Of a stretch of 64,000 nt of DNA, positions 48,353 to 62,640 are shown piece after piece. The number at the start of each line of letters is the position of its first letter. Within the stretch, counting starts at the first letter, position 1. Source of the DNA: Xylocopa sonorina (Eukaryota > Arthropoda > Insecta > Hymenoptera > Apidae); assembly GCF_050948175.1 (NCBI RefSeq), contig NW_027490178.1:620001-684000 (forward strand), in the 5' to 3' direction. The notes under the pieces were generated by a model, which saw only the letters and a list, made by a program, of their open reading frames with translations, was not told the origin of the DNA and made no database searches. The translations under genes and the position numbers were made by a program.

Positions 48353-50215
48353 ATGAAACATAGAAATGAGATGCGATATCGCGATTTAAGAAGCATTAGA
48401 ACTCTATTGCTTCGATACGTAGACGTCTGTAAAAGCTACTCCCTAGCTAGGAAGTGCCGCATTTACATTCTTTTGAAGTGAATACGAAGTGTACATGACA
48501 CTTCGCAATGAATATTATATCATATCATAAATCATTAAAATGAGATGCGATATCTCGTTTTAAGAATCATTAGAACTTTGTTGCTTCGATACATAGTCAT
48601 CTGCCATCGCTATTTTCTATCAAGGAAGTCTCGCATTTACATCCATTTGAAGCGTATGCAAGGTATACAAGACACATCGCACTGAATATTTTATTTTATC
48701 ATGAATCACAGAAATGAGATGCAATATCGCGATTTAAGAACGACTAGAAGTCTATTGCTTCGATACGTAGACATCTGCTAACGCTATTTCCTAGCAAGGA
48801 AGTGTCGCATTTACATTCATTTGAAGTGTAGACGAGATATACATAACACTGCACAATGAATATTATATCTTACCATGAAACGTAGAAGTGAGCTGCGATA
48901 TATCGATTTAAGATGCATTAGAACTCTACTGCTACGATACGTAGATATCCGCAGACGTTATTTCCTAGTAAGGGAGTGTCGCATTTACATTCTGTAGAGG
49001 TGAATACGATGTATACATAACACTCCACAATGAATATTACATGTTATCATAAAACATAGAAATGAGATGCGATACGACGATTTCAGAAGCATTAGAACTC
49101 TATTGCTTCGACACGTAGACATCTCCAAACGCTATTTCCTAGCAAGGAAGTGTCGCATTTACATTCCTTTGACGTGAATACGAGGTGTACATGACACTTC
49201 GCAATGAATATTATACCTTCTCATGAAACATAGGAATGAGATGCGATATCTCGTATTAAGAAGCATTAGAGCTATATATCTACGATACGTAGTCATGTGC
49301 AAAGGCTATTTCCTAGCACGGAAGTGTCGCATTTACATTCATTTGAAGTGTATGCGAGGTATAAGTGACACTTCGCAATGAATATTATATCTCATTATGA
49401 AACATAGAAATGAGATGCGATATCGCGATTTAAGAAGCATTAGAACTCTATTGCTTCGATGCGTAGACGTCTGTAAAAGCTACTCCCTAGCTAGGAAGTG
49501 CCGCATTTACATTCTTTTGAAGTGAATACAAAGTGTACATGACACTTCGCAATGAATATTATATCATATCATAAATCATTAAAATGAGATGCGATATCTC
49601 GTTTTAAGAATCATTAGAACTTTGTTGCTTCGATACATAGTCATCTGCCATCGCTATTTTCTATCAAGGAAGTCTCGCATTTACATCCATTTGAAGCGTA
49701 TGCAAGGTATACAAGACACATCACACTGAATATTTTATTTTATCATGAATCACAGAAATGAGATGCAATATCGCGATTTAAGAACGACTAGAAATCTATT
49801 GCTTCGATACGTAGACATCTGCTAACGCTATTTCCTAGCAAGGAAGTGTCGCATTTACATTCATTTGAAGTGTAGACGAGATATACATAACACTGCACAA
49901 TGAATATTATATCTTACCATGAAACGTAGAAGTGAGCTGCGATATATCGATTTAAGATGTATTAGAACTCTACTGCTACGATACGTAGATATCCGCAGAC
50001 GTTATTTCCTAGTAAGGGAGTGTCGCATTTACATTCTGTAGAGGTGAATACGATGTATACATAACACTCCACAATGAATATTACATGTTATCATAAAACA
50101 TAGAAATGAGATGCGATACGACGATTTCAGAAGCATTAGAACTCTATTGCTTCGACACGTAGACATCTCCAAACGCTATTTCCTAGCAAGGAAGTGTCGC
50201 ATTTACATTCCTTTG
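48353..50215. repeat. Six-monomer higher-order duplication, lag exactly 1044 bp
   Basis: 48361 and 49405 start the same series of variant monomers. Shared variants include gtctgtaaaagctactccc, tatcataaatcattaaaatg, ttctatcaaggaagtctcgc, aagaacgactag, gtagatatccgcagac and gcgatacgacgatttcag. About 820 bp match with only a handful of single-base differences. 1044 is 6 x 174. Homology ends near 50213, where tails differ. Confidence 0.92.
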
Positions 50216-51299
50216 AAGTGTATGCGAGGTATACGTAACACTTCGCAATGAATGTTATATCTTATCATGAAACATAGGAATGAGATGCGACACCTCGTTT
50301 TAAGAAGCATTAGAACTCTATTGCTTCGATACGTAGACGTCTGCAAGCGCTATTTCCTAGCAAGGAAGTGTCGCATTTACATTCAGTTGAAGTGTATGCG
50401 ATGAATACGTGACACTTCGCAATAAATATTATATCCTTTCATGAAACATAGAAATGAGATGCGATATCGCGTTTTGAGATGCAATAGAAACCTAATGCTA
50501 CGATACGCAGAAATCTGCAAACGCTATTTCCTAGCAAGGAAGTGTCGCATTGACATTCTTTTGAAGTGAATACGAGGTATACGAAGCACTCCACAATGAA
50601 TATTATATCTTATCATGAAACATAGAAATGGGATGCGATATCGCGTTTTATGAAGCGGTAGAACTCTATTGCTACGATACGTAGACATCTGCTAACTCTA
50701 TTTCCTAGGAAGGAAGTGTCGCATTTACATTCCTTTGATGTGAATGCCAGGTATACATGACACTTTGCAATGAGTATTATATTTTATCATGGAACATAGA
50801 AATGAGATGCGATATCCCGTTTTAAGTAGCATTAGAACTCTATTGCTTCGATACGTGGATATCAGGAAACGCTACTTCCTAGCAAGGAAGTGTCGCATTT
50901 ACATTCTTTTTAAGAGTAGACGAGATATGCATAACCATTCGCAATGAATATTATATCTTATCACGAAACATAGAAATGAGATGCGATATCGAGGTTTAAG
51001 AAGCATTAGAACCCCTTTTGCTTCGATATGGAGACCTCTGAAAACGCTATTTCCTAGCAAGGAAGTGTCGCATTTACATGCTTTTGAAATGAGTACGAGG
51101 TATACATGACATGTCGAAGTGAAAATTATATCTTATCATGAAACAGAAATGAGATGCGATATCGCGTTTTAAGAAGCAGTAGAACTCTATTGCTACGATA
51201 CGTGGACATCTGCAAACGCTATTTCCTAGCTAGGAAGTGTCGCATTTACATTCCATTGAAGTGAATACGAGGTATACATAACAATCCACAATGAATTTT

Positions 51300-52500
51300 A
51301 TACCATATAACGAAACATAGAAATGAAATGCGATATCGCGTTTTAAGAAGCATTAGAACTATATTGCTACGATACGTAGTCACCTGCAAACGCTATTTCC
51401 TAGCAAGGATGTGTCGCATTTACATTCTTTTGAAGTGAATACGACGTATACATGACACTTCGCAATGAATAATATATCTTATCATGCGATATAGGAAAGA
51501 GATGCGATATCGCGTTTTAAGAAGCATTAGAACTCTATTGGTTCGATTCGTAAACATCTGGAGGTGCCTTTTCCTAGCAAGGAAGTGACGCATTTACATT
51601 CTTTTGAAGTGAATACGAGGTATACATAACACTTCGCAATGAATATTATATCTTATCATGACACATAGAGATGTGATGCGATATCGCGATTTAAGATGTA
51701 TTAGAATCCTATTGCTTCTATACGTAGACACCTGCAAATGCTATTTCCTAGCAAGGATGTGTCGCATTTACATTCTTTTGAAGTGAATACGAGGTATACA
51801 TAACACTTCGCAATGAATATTATATCTTATCATGACACATAGGTATGTGATGCGATATCGCGTTTTAAGAAGCATTCGAACTCTATTGCTTCGATACGTA
51901 GACAGCTGGAAACGTAATATTCTAGAAAGGAAGTGTCGCATTTAAATTCATTTGATGTGTGTGCGAGGTATACATGACACTCCATAATGAATATTATATC
52001 TTATCACGAATCATGGAAATGAAATGCGATATCGCGTTTTAAGAAGCATTAGAACTATATTGCTACGATACGTAGACACCTGCAAACGCTATTTCCTAGC
52101 AAGGATGTGTCGCATTTACAATCTTTTGAAGTGAATACGAGGTATACATGACACTTCGCAATGAATAATATATCTTATCATGCGACATAGGAAAGAGATG
52201 CGATATCGCGTTTTAAGAAGCATTAGAACTCTATTGGTACGATTCGTAGACATCTGGAGGTGCCTTTTCCTAGCAAGGAAGTGTCGCATTTACATTCTTT
52301 TGAAGTGAATACGAGGTATACATAACACTTCGCAATGAATATTATATCTTATCATTACACATAGAGATGTGATGCGATGTCGCGATTTAAGAAGCTTTAG
52401 AATCCTATTGCTTCTATACGTAGACATCTGCAAACGCTATTTCCTAGCAAGGAAGTGTCGCATTTACATTCATTTGAAGCGTATGCGAGGTATACATGAC
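51300..52500. repeat. Four-monomer duplication, lag 696 bp
   Basis: Shared variants include agaactatattgctacg, tatcatgcgatatagg/tatcatgcgacatagg, tctggaggtgccttttcc and catagagatgtgatgcg. A further cactccataatgaatatt copy pair has a lag of 522 bp (51981/52503). Confidence 0.88.
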
Positions 52501-53200
52501 ACTCCATAATGAATATTATATCTTATCACGAATCATGGAAATGAGATGCGATAACGCGTTTAAAGAAGCATTAGAACTCCATTGCTTCGATACGTAGACG
52601 TCTGCAAACGCCATTTACTAGCAAGGAAGAGTCGCACTTACTTTCTTTTGGTGTGAATACGAGGTATACATAACACTGCACATTGAATATTATATCTTAT
52701 CATGAAACATAGAAATGAGATGCGATATCGCGTTTTTAGTAGCATTAGAACTCTAATGCTACGATACGTAGACACCTGCCAGCGCTATTTCCTGGAAAGG
52801 AAGTGTCGCATTGACATTCTTATGAAGTGAATACCAGGAATACATAATACTCCACAAAGAATATTATATCTTATCATAAAACATAGAAACGAGATGCGAT
52901 ATGGCGTTCTAAGAAGCATTAGAACTATATTGCTACGATACGTAGATTTCTGGAAACGCTATTTCCTAGCAAGGAAGTGTCGCATGTACTTTCATTTGAA
53001 GTGAATACGAAGTATACATGACACTTCGCAATGAATATTATATCTTGTCATGAAACATAGAAATGAGATGCGATATCGCGTTTAAAGAAGCATTAGAAGT
53101 CTAATGCTACGATACGTAGACATCTGCAAACGCTATTTCCTAGCAAGGAAGTGTCGCATTTACATTCATTTGAAGTGTATGCGAGGAACACATAACACTT

Positions 53201-53440
53201 CGTAATGAATATTATATCTTAACATGAAACATTGATTTGAGATGCGATATCGCGTTTTAAAAAGCACTAGAACACTATTCTTTCGATACGTAGACATCTA
53301 CAAACGCTATTTCCTAGCAAGGAAGTGACGCATTTACACTCATTTGAAGTGTATGCGAGGTATAAGTGACAATTCGCAATGAATATTTTATCTTATCATG
53401 AACATAGAAATGTGATGCGATATCGCGTACTTAGAAGCAT
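53201..53440. repeat. Satellite block duplicated at 56504-56720
   Basis: Both copies have cacttcgtaatg, cttaacatgaaacattga, the ttttaaaaagcactag variant and a shared shortened atcatgaacatag. The lag is about 3303 bp, close to 19 monomers. Confidence 0.83.
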
Positions 53441-53936
53441 TAGAACCCTATTGCTACGATGCGCAGACATCTGCAAGCGATATTTTATAGCAAGGAAGTG
53501 TCGCATTTACATTCTTCTGAAGTGAATACGGGGTATACATAACACTTCACAATGAATATTTTATCTTGTCAAGAAACATAGAATTGAGATGCGATATCGC
53601 GTATTAAGAAGCATTAGAGCTCTATTGCTTCGATACGTTGACATCTGGAAACTCTATTTCCTAGAAAGGAAGTGCCGCATTTACATCCATTTGAAGTGTA
53701 GACGAGGAGTACTTAACACTTCGCAATGAATATTATATCTTGTCACGGAACATAGAAATGATATGCGATAGCACGGTTTGAGAAGCATTAGAACTCTTTT
53801 GCTTCGATACGTAGACATCTGGGAACGCGATATCCAAGAAAGGAAATGTCGCATTTACATACTATTGAAGTGTAGGCGAGGAGTACGTAACACTACACAA
53901 TGAATATTATATCTTATCACGAAACATAGAAATGAG

Positions 53937-54218
53937 ATGCGATTTTGCGATTTAAGAAGCATTAGAACTCTATTGCTTCGATAGGTAGACTTCTGCAAAC
54001 GCTATTTCCTCGCACGGAAGTGTCGCATTTACATTCATTTGAAGTAAATACGAGGTATACATAACAGTGCACTATGTATATTATATCTTATCATGAAACA
54101 TAGAAATGAGATGCGATTTTGCGATTTAAGAAGCATTAGAACTCTATTGCTTCGATAGGTAGACTTCTGCAAACGCTATTTCCTCGCACGGAAGTGTCGC
54201 ATTTACATTCATTTGAAG
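53937..54218. repeat. Adjacent monomer duplication
   Basis: Two successive monomers share gatgcgattttgcgattt, gataggtagacttctgc and tttcctcgcacggaag at a lag of exactly 174 bp. This looks like a very recent unequal exchange. Confidence 0.85.
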
Positions 54219-57200
54219 AGTATGCGAGGTGTACATGACACTTGCTAATTAATATTATATCTCATCATGAAACATAGAAATGAGATGCGATATCGCGATT
54301 TAAGAAGCATTAGAACTCTAGTGCTTAGATACGTAGACATCTGCAGACGCTATTCCCTAGCAGGGAAGTGTCACATTTACATTCATTTGAAGTGTAGACG
54401 AGATATACATAACACTGCACAATGAATATTATATCTTATCATGGAACATAGAAATGAGATGCGATATCGCGATTCAAGAAGCAATAGAACTCTATTGCTT
54501 AGATACGTAGACATCTGCAAACGCTATTTCTTAGCAAGGAAGTGTCGCATTTACATTCACTTGAAGTGTATGCGAGGTATACATCACACTTCGCAATGAA
54601 TATTATATACTATCATGAAACATAGAAATGAGATGCGATATCGCGTCCTCAGAAGCATTAGAACTCTAATGCTACGATACGTAGACATCTGCAAACGCTA
54701 TTTCCTAGCAAGGGAGAGTCGCATTTACATTCATTTGAAGCGTATGCGAGGTATACATGACATTTCGCAATGATTATTATATCTTATCATGAAACATAGG
54801 AATGATATGCGGCATCGCGTTTTAAGAAGCAGTAGGAACCTATTGCTATGATACGTAGACATCTGCAAACGCTATTTCCTATCAAGGAAGTTTCGGATAT
54901 ACATTCATTTGAAGTGTATGGGAGGTATATATGACAGTTCGCAATGAATATTATATCTTATCATCAAACAGAAATGTTATGCGATATCACGTTTTAAGTA
55001 GCATTAAAACCCTATTGCTTCGATACGTAGTCATCTGCAAACGCTATTTCCTAGCAAGGATGTGTCGCATTTACATTCATTTGAAGTGTATGCGAGGTAC
55101 AAGTGACACTTCGCAATGAATATTATATCTCATTATGAAACATAGAAATGGGATGCGATATCGCGTTTTAAGAAGCATTAGAAGTCTATTGCTACGATAC
55201 GTAGACATCTGCAAACGCTATTTCCTAGGAAGGAAGTGTCGCATTTACATTCGTTTGAAGTGAATACGAGGTGTACATGAAACTTGGCAATGAATTTTAT
55301 ATCTTATCATGAAACACAGAAACGAGATGCGATATTACGATTTAAGAAGCTTTAGAATTCTATTGCTTCGATACGTAGAAATCTGCAGACGCTATTTCCT
55401 TGCAAGGAAGTGTCACATTTACATTCTGTTGAAGTGAGTACGACGTATACATGACACTTCGCAATGAATATTATATCTCATCATGAAGCATCGAAATGAA
55501 GTGCGACATCTCGTCTTAAGAAGCATTAGAACTCTATTGCTACGATACGCAGTCATCTGCGAACGGTACTTCCTAGCAAGGAAGTGTCGCATTTACAATC
55601 TTTTGAAGTGAATACGATGTATAAATAACACTCCACAATGAATATTATAACTTATCATGAAACATAGAAATAAGATGCGATATCGCGATTTAAGATGCAT
55701 TAGAACCCTATTGCTTCGATACGTAGACATCTGCAAATGCTACTTTCTAGCAAGGAAGTGTCGCATTTACAATCTTTTGAAGTGAATACGAGGTATACAT
55801 GACACTTCGCAGTGACTATTTCATCTTATCATAAAACATAGTAATGAGATGCGATATCGCGGTTTTGGAAGCATTAGATCTCTATTGCTACGATACGTAG
55901 ACATCTGCAATCGCTATTTCCTAGCAAGGAAGTGTCGCATTTACATCCATTTGAAGCGTTGCCGAGAAATACATAACACTTCGCAATGTATATTATATCT
56001 AATCATGAGACATAGGAATGAGATGCTATATCGCGTTTTAAGAAGAATCAGAACTCTATTGCATCGATACGTAGAAACCTGCAAACACTACTTCCTCGCA
56101 AGGAAGGGTTGCATTTACATTCTTGTGAAAAGAATACGAGGTATAAATAACACTTCGCAATGAATATTATATCTAATCATGAGACATAGAAATGAGATGC
56201 GGTATGGCGAATTAAGAAGCATTAGAACACTATTGCCTCGATACGTAGACATCTGGTAACGCTATTTCCCAGCAAGGTAGTGTCGCATTTACATTCATTT
56301 GAAGCCTATGTGTGTTATACATGACAATTCGCAATGAGTATTATATCATATTATGAAACATAGTAATGAGATGCGATATCGCGTTTTAAGAAGCATTAGA
56401 ACACTATTTCTACGATACGTAGACATCTGCAGACGCTACTTCCTAGGAAGGAAGTGTCGCATTTACATTCACTTGAAGTGTATGCGAGGAACACATAACA
56501 CTTCGTAATGAATATTATATCTTAACATGAAACATTGAATTGAGATGCGATATCGCGTTTTAAAAAGCACTAGAACTCTATTCCTTCGATACGTAGACAT
56601 CTACAAACGCTATTTCCTGGCAAGGAAGTGACGCATTTACATTCATTTGAAGTGTATGCGAGGTATAACTGACAATTCGCAATGAATATTTTATATTATC
56701 ATGAACATAGAAATGAAATTCGATATCGCGTTTTAAGAAGCATTAGAACTACATTGCTACGATACGTTGACACCTGCAAACGCTATTTCCTAGCAAGAAT
56801 GTGTCACATTTACATTTTGAAGTGAATACGAGGTATACATAACACTGCACATTGAATATTATATCTTATCATGAAACATAGAAATGCGATGCGATATCGC
56901 GATTTATGAAGCATTAGAACTCTATTGCTTCCATACGTAGACATCTGCAGAAGCAACTTCTAGCAAGGAAGTGTCGTATTTACATTCTTTTGAATTGTAT
57001 ACGAGGTACACATGACACTTCGCAATGAATATTATATCTTATCATGAAACATAGAAATGAGATGCGATATCGCGTTCTAAGGAGCATTAGAACTCTATTG
57101 CTTCGATACGTAGACATCTGCAGACGCTATATCCTAGCAAGGAAGTGTCGCATTTACATTCACTTGAAGTGTATGCGAGGTATACATGCCACTTGGCAAT

Positions 57201-60200
57201 GAATATTATATCTTATCATAAAACATAGAAATGAGATGCGATATCGCGATTTAAGAAGGATTAGAATTCTATTGCTTCGATACGTAGACATCTGAGAACG
57301 CTACTTCCAAGCAAGGAAGTGTCGCATTTACATTCTTTTGAAGTGAATACGAAGTACACATGACACTCCGCAGTGATTATCATATCTTATCATGAAACAT
57401 AGAAATGAGATGCGATATCTTGTTTTAAGAAGCATTAGAACTCTATTGCTAATATACGTAGACATCTGCAAACGCTACCTCTTAGCAAGGAATTGTCGTA
57501 TTTACATTCTATTGAAGTGAATACGACGTATACATAACACTGCACAATGAATATTATATCTTATCATAAAACATATATGTGAGATGCGATATCTCGTTTT
57601 AAGAAGCATTAGAAATCTATTGCCTCGACGCGTAGACATCTGCAGACGCTATTTCCTAGCATGGATGCGTCACATTTACATTCTTTTGTAGTGAATACGA
57701 GGTGTACATGACACTTCGCCATGAATATTATATCTTATCACGAAGCATAGAAATGAGATGCGATATCGCGTTTTGAGAAGCATTAGAACTCTATTGCTAC
57801 GATACGTAGACATCTGCCATCGATATATACTAGCAAGGCAGTGACGCATTTACATCCATTTGAAGTGTATGCGAGGTATACATGACGCTTCGCAATGAAT
57901 ATTATATCTTATCATGTAACATACAAATGGGATGCGATATCGCCTTTTAAGAAGCCTTAGTACTCTATTGCTTCGATACGTAGATATCTGGACACGATAT
58001 TTCCTAGCAAGGAAGAGTCGCATTTACATTCTTTTGATGTGAATACGAAGTATACATGACACTTCGCAATGAATATTATATCTTATCATGAAACATACAA
58101 ATGAGATGCGACATCTCGTTTTGAGAAGCATTAGAACTCTATTGCTTCGATACGGAGACATCTGCAAACGCTATTTCCTAGCAAGGAAGTGTAGCATTTA
58201 CATTCTCTTGAAGTGAATACGAGGTATACATGACACCTTTCAGTGAATATTATATCTTATCATGAAACATAGTCATGAGATGCGACATCACGATTTAAGA
58301 TGCATTTGAAATCTATTGCTCTGATACGTAGACATCTGCAAACGCTATTTCCTAGCAAGCAAGTGTCGCATTTACATTGTTTTGAAATGAATGCGAGGTA
58401 TGCATGACACTTCGCAATCAATATTGTACCTTATCATGAAACATAGAAATGAGATGCGATATCGCGTTTAAAGAAGCATTAGAAGTCTAATGCTACGATA
58501 CGTAGACATCTGCAAACGTTATTGTCTAGCAAGGAAGTGTCGCATTTACATTCATTTGAAGTGAATAGGAGGTATACATAACACTGCACAATGAATATTA
58601 TAGCTCATCATGAGACATAGAAATGAGATGCGATATCGCGTTTTTAGTAGCATTAGAACTCTAATGCTACGATGCGTAGATACCTGCCAGCGCTATTTCC
58701 TAGAAAGGAAGTGTCGCATTGACATTCTTTTGAAGTGAATACCAGGAACACATAATACTCCACAATGAATATTATATCTTATCATAAAACGTAGAAATGA
58801 GATCCGATATGGCGTTTTAAGAAGCGTTAGAACTCTATTGCTACGATACGTAGATATCTGGAAACGCTATTTCCTAGCAAGGAAGTGTCGCATTTACTTT
58901 CATTTGAAGTGAATACGAGGTATACATGACACTTCGCAATGAATATTATATCATATCTTGAAACATAGAAATGAGATGCGATGCCGCGATTTAAAAAGCA
59001 TTAGTAATCTATTGCTACGATACGTAGTCATCTGCAAACGCTATTTAATAGCAAGGATGTGTCGCACTGACATTCATTTGAAGTGAATACGAGGTATACA
59101 CAACACTTTGCAATGGATATTATATCTTATCAGGAAACGTAGAAATGAGATGCGATATGGCGTTTTAAGAAGCATTAGAACTCTATTGCTACGATACGTA
59201 GATATCTGCCATCGCTATTCCCTAGGAAGGAACTGTCGCATTTACATTCATTTGAAGTGAATGCGAAGTATACATGACACTTCGCAATGAATATTATATC
59301 TTATCATGGAACATAGAAATGAGTGCGATATCTCGTTTTAAGAAGCATTAGAAATCTGTGGCTTCGATACGTAGACATCTGCCATCGCTATATCCTAGCA
59401 AGGAAGTGTCGCATTTACATTCATTTGAAGTGTATGCGAGGTATATGTGACACTTCGCAATGAGTATTATGTCCTATCATGAAACATAGAAATGTGATGC
59501 GATATCGCGATTTAAGAAGCATTAGATCTCTATTGCTACGACACGTAGATATCTGCAAACGGTATTTCCTAGGAAGGAAGTGTCGCATTTACATTCTTTT
59601 GAAGTGAATACGAGGTATACATGACACTTCGCAATGAATATTATAACTTATCATGAAACATAGAAATGAGATGCGATATCGCGTTTTAAGAAGCACTAGA
59701 ACTCTATTGCTACGATACATAGACATCTGCAAACGCTATTTCCTAGCAAGGAAGTGACGCATTATCATTCTTTTGAAGTAAGTACGGGGTATACATAACA
59801 CTCCGGAATGAATATTACATCTTATCATGATACATAGAAATGAGATGCGATATCGCGTTTTGAGAAGCATTAGAACTCTAATGCTACGATACGTAGACAT
59901 CTGCAAACGCTATTTCCTAGCAAGGATGTGTCGCATTTACATTCATTTGATGTGTATGCGAGGTATACATGACACTTCGCAATGAATATTATATCTTATC
60001 ATGAAACATAGGAACGAGATGCGATATCGCGATTTAAGAGGCATTAGAACTCTATTGCTACGATACGGAGATATCTGCAAACGGATATTTCCTAGCCAAG
60101 AAGTGTCGGTCATTTACATTCTTTTTATGTGAATACGAGGTATACATGAAACTTCGCAATAAATATTATATATTATCATGAAGCATAGAAATGAGATGCG

Positions 60201-60349
60201 ATATTGCGTTTTAGGAAGCGTTAGAACCCCATTCCTTCGATACGGAGACATCTGCAAACGCTATTTCCTAGCAAGGAAGTGTCGCATTTACATTCTTTTT
60301 AAGTGAATACGAGGTATCCATGACACTTCGCAATTAATATTATATCTTA

Positions 60350-61880
60350 TCATGAAACATAGAAATGACATGCGGTGTCCCGTTTTAAGCATTAGAACTC
60401 TATTGTTTCGATACGTAGACATCTGCCATCTCTATATCCTAGCAAGGAAGTGTCGCATTTACATTCATTTAAAGTGTATACGAGGTATACATAACACTGC
60501 ACGATATATATTATATCTTATCATGACACATAGAAATGAGATGCGATATTGCGATTTCAGAAGCATTAGAATCCTATTGCTCGATACGTAGACATCTGCA
60601 AACGCTACTTGCTAGCATGGAAGTGTCGCACTTACATTTTTTTGAAAGGAATACGAGGTGTACATGACACTTGGCAATGTATATTATATCTTGTCATGAA
60701 ACATAGAAGTGTTGTGCGATATGTCGCTTTAAGAAGCATTAGCACACTATTGCCACGATACGTAGACATCTGCAAACGCTAGTTCCTAGGAGGGAAGTGT
60801 CGCATTTACATTCATTTGAAGTGTAGACGAGATATACAGAGCACTGCACAATGAATATTATATCTGATCATGAAACGTAGAAGTGTGTTGCAATATCGCG
60901 ATTTAAGAAGCATTAGAAATCTATTGCTTCGATACGTAGACATCTGCAAACGCTACTTCCTAGCTAGGAAGAGTCGCATTTACATTCATTTGAAGTGTAT
61001 GCGTGGTATACTGGACATTTCGCAATGAATATTATATCTTATCATGAAACATAGAAATGAGATGCGATATCGCGTTTTGAGAAGCATTAGAAATCCAATG
61101 CTACGATACGTAGACATCTGCAAACGCTATTTCCTAGCAAGGAAGTGTCGCATTTACATTATTTTGAAGTGAATACGAGGTATACGTGACACTTCGCAAT
61201 CAATATTATATCTTATCGTAAAACATAGAAATGTGATGCGATATCTCGTTTTAAGAAGCATTAGAACTCTGTTGCTTCTTACGTAGACAATTGCAAACGC
61301 TACATCCTAGCAAGGAAGTGTCGCATTTACATTCATTTAAAGTGTATACGAGGTATACATAACACTGCACGATGTATATTATATCTTATCATGAAACATA
61401 GAAATGAGATGCGATATTGCGATTTCAGAAGCATTAGAATCCTAATGCTCGATACGTAGACATCTGCACACGCTACTTACTAGCATGGAAGTGTCGCACT
61501 TACATTTTTTTGAAAGGAATACGAGGTATACATGACATTTGGCAATGAATATTATATCTTATCATGAAACATAGAAATGTGGTGCGATATGGCGCTTTAA
61601 GAAGCATTAGCACACTATTGCCTCGATACGTAGACATCTGGAAACGCTAGTTCCTAGGAGGGAAGTGTCGCATTTACATTCATTTGAAGTGTAGACGAGA
61701 TATACATAGCACTGCACAATGAATATTATATCTTATCATGAAACGTAGAAGTCAGTTGCTATATCGCGATTTAAGAAGCATTAGAAATCTGTTACTTCGA
61801 TACGTAGACATCTGCAAACGCTACTTCCTAGCAAGGAAGAGTCGCATTTACATTCATTTGAAGTGTATGCGAGGTATACA
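60350..61880. repeat. Five-monomer duplication, lag about 868 bp
   Basis: cactgcacgat, gcgatattgcgatttcag, the shortened gctcgatacgtag, ttacatttttttgaaagg and tagttcctaggagggaag occur in the same order in both copies. Confidence 0.86.
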
Positions 61881-62640
61881 GGACATTTCGCAATGAATAT
61901 TATATCTTATCATGAAACATAGAAATGAGATGCGATATCGCGATTTAAGAAGGATTAGAACTCTATTGCTTCGACACGTAGACATCTGCCAACGCTATTT
62001 CCTAGGAAGGAAGTGTCGCATTTACAGTCGTTTGAAGTGTATGCGAGGTGTACATGACACTTCGGAATGAATATTATATCTTATCATGAAACATTGAAAT
62101 GAGATGCGATTTCGCGTTTTAAGAAGCATTGGATCTCTATTGCTTCGATACGTAGACATCTGCAAACGCTATTTAATAGCAAGGAAGTGTCGCATTTACA
62201 TTCTTTTGAAGTGAAAACGAGGAATACATAACATTCCACAATAAATATTATACCTTATCACGAAACATAGAAATGAGATGCGATATCGCGATTTAAGAAG
62301 CATCAGAATTCTATAGCCACGATACGTAGACATCTGCAATCGGTATTTCCTAGCAAGGAAGTGTTGCCTTTACATTCCTCTGAGAGGAATACGAGGTATG
62401 CATGGTACTTCGCACTGAATATTATATCTTATTATGAAACATAGAAGTTTGATGCGATATCGCGTTTTAGGAAGCATTAGAACTCTATTGTTGCGATACG
62501 TAGACATCTGGAAACACGATTTCCTAGCTAGGAAGTGTCGCTATTACATTCATTTGAAGTGTATGCGAGGTATGCATGACACTACGCAATGAATATTATA
62601 TCTTAACATGAAACATAGAAATGAGATGCGATATCGCGTT

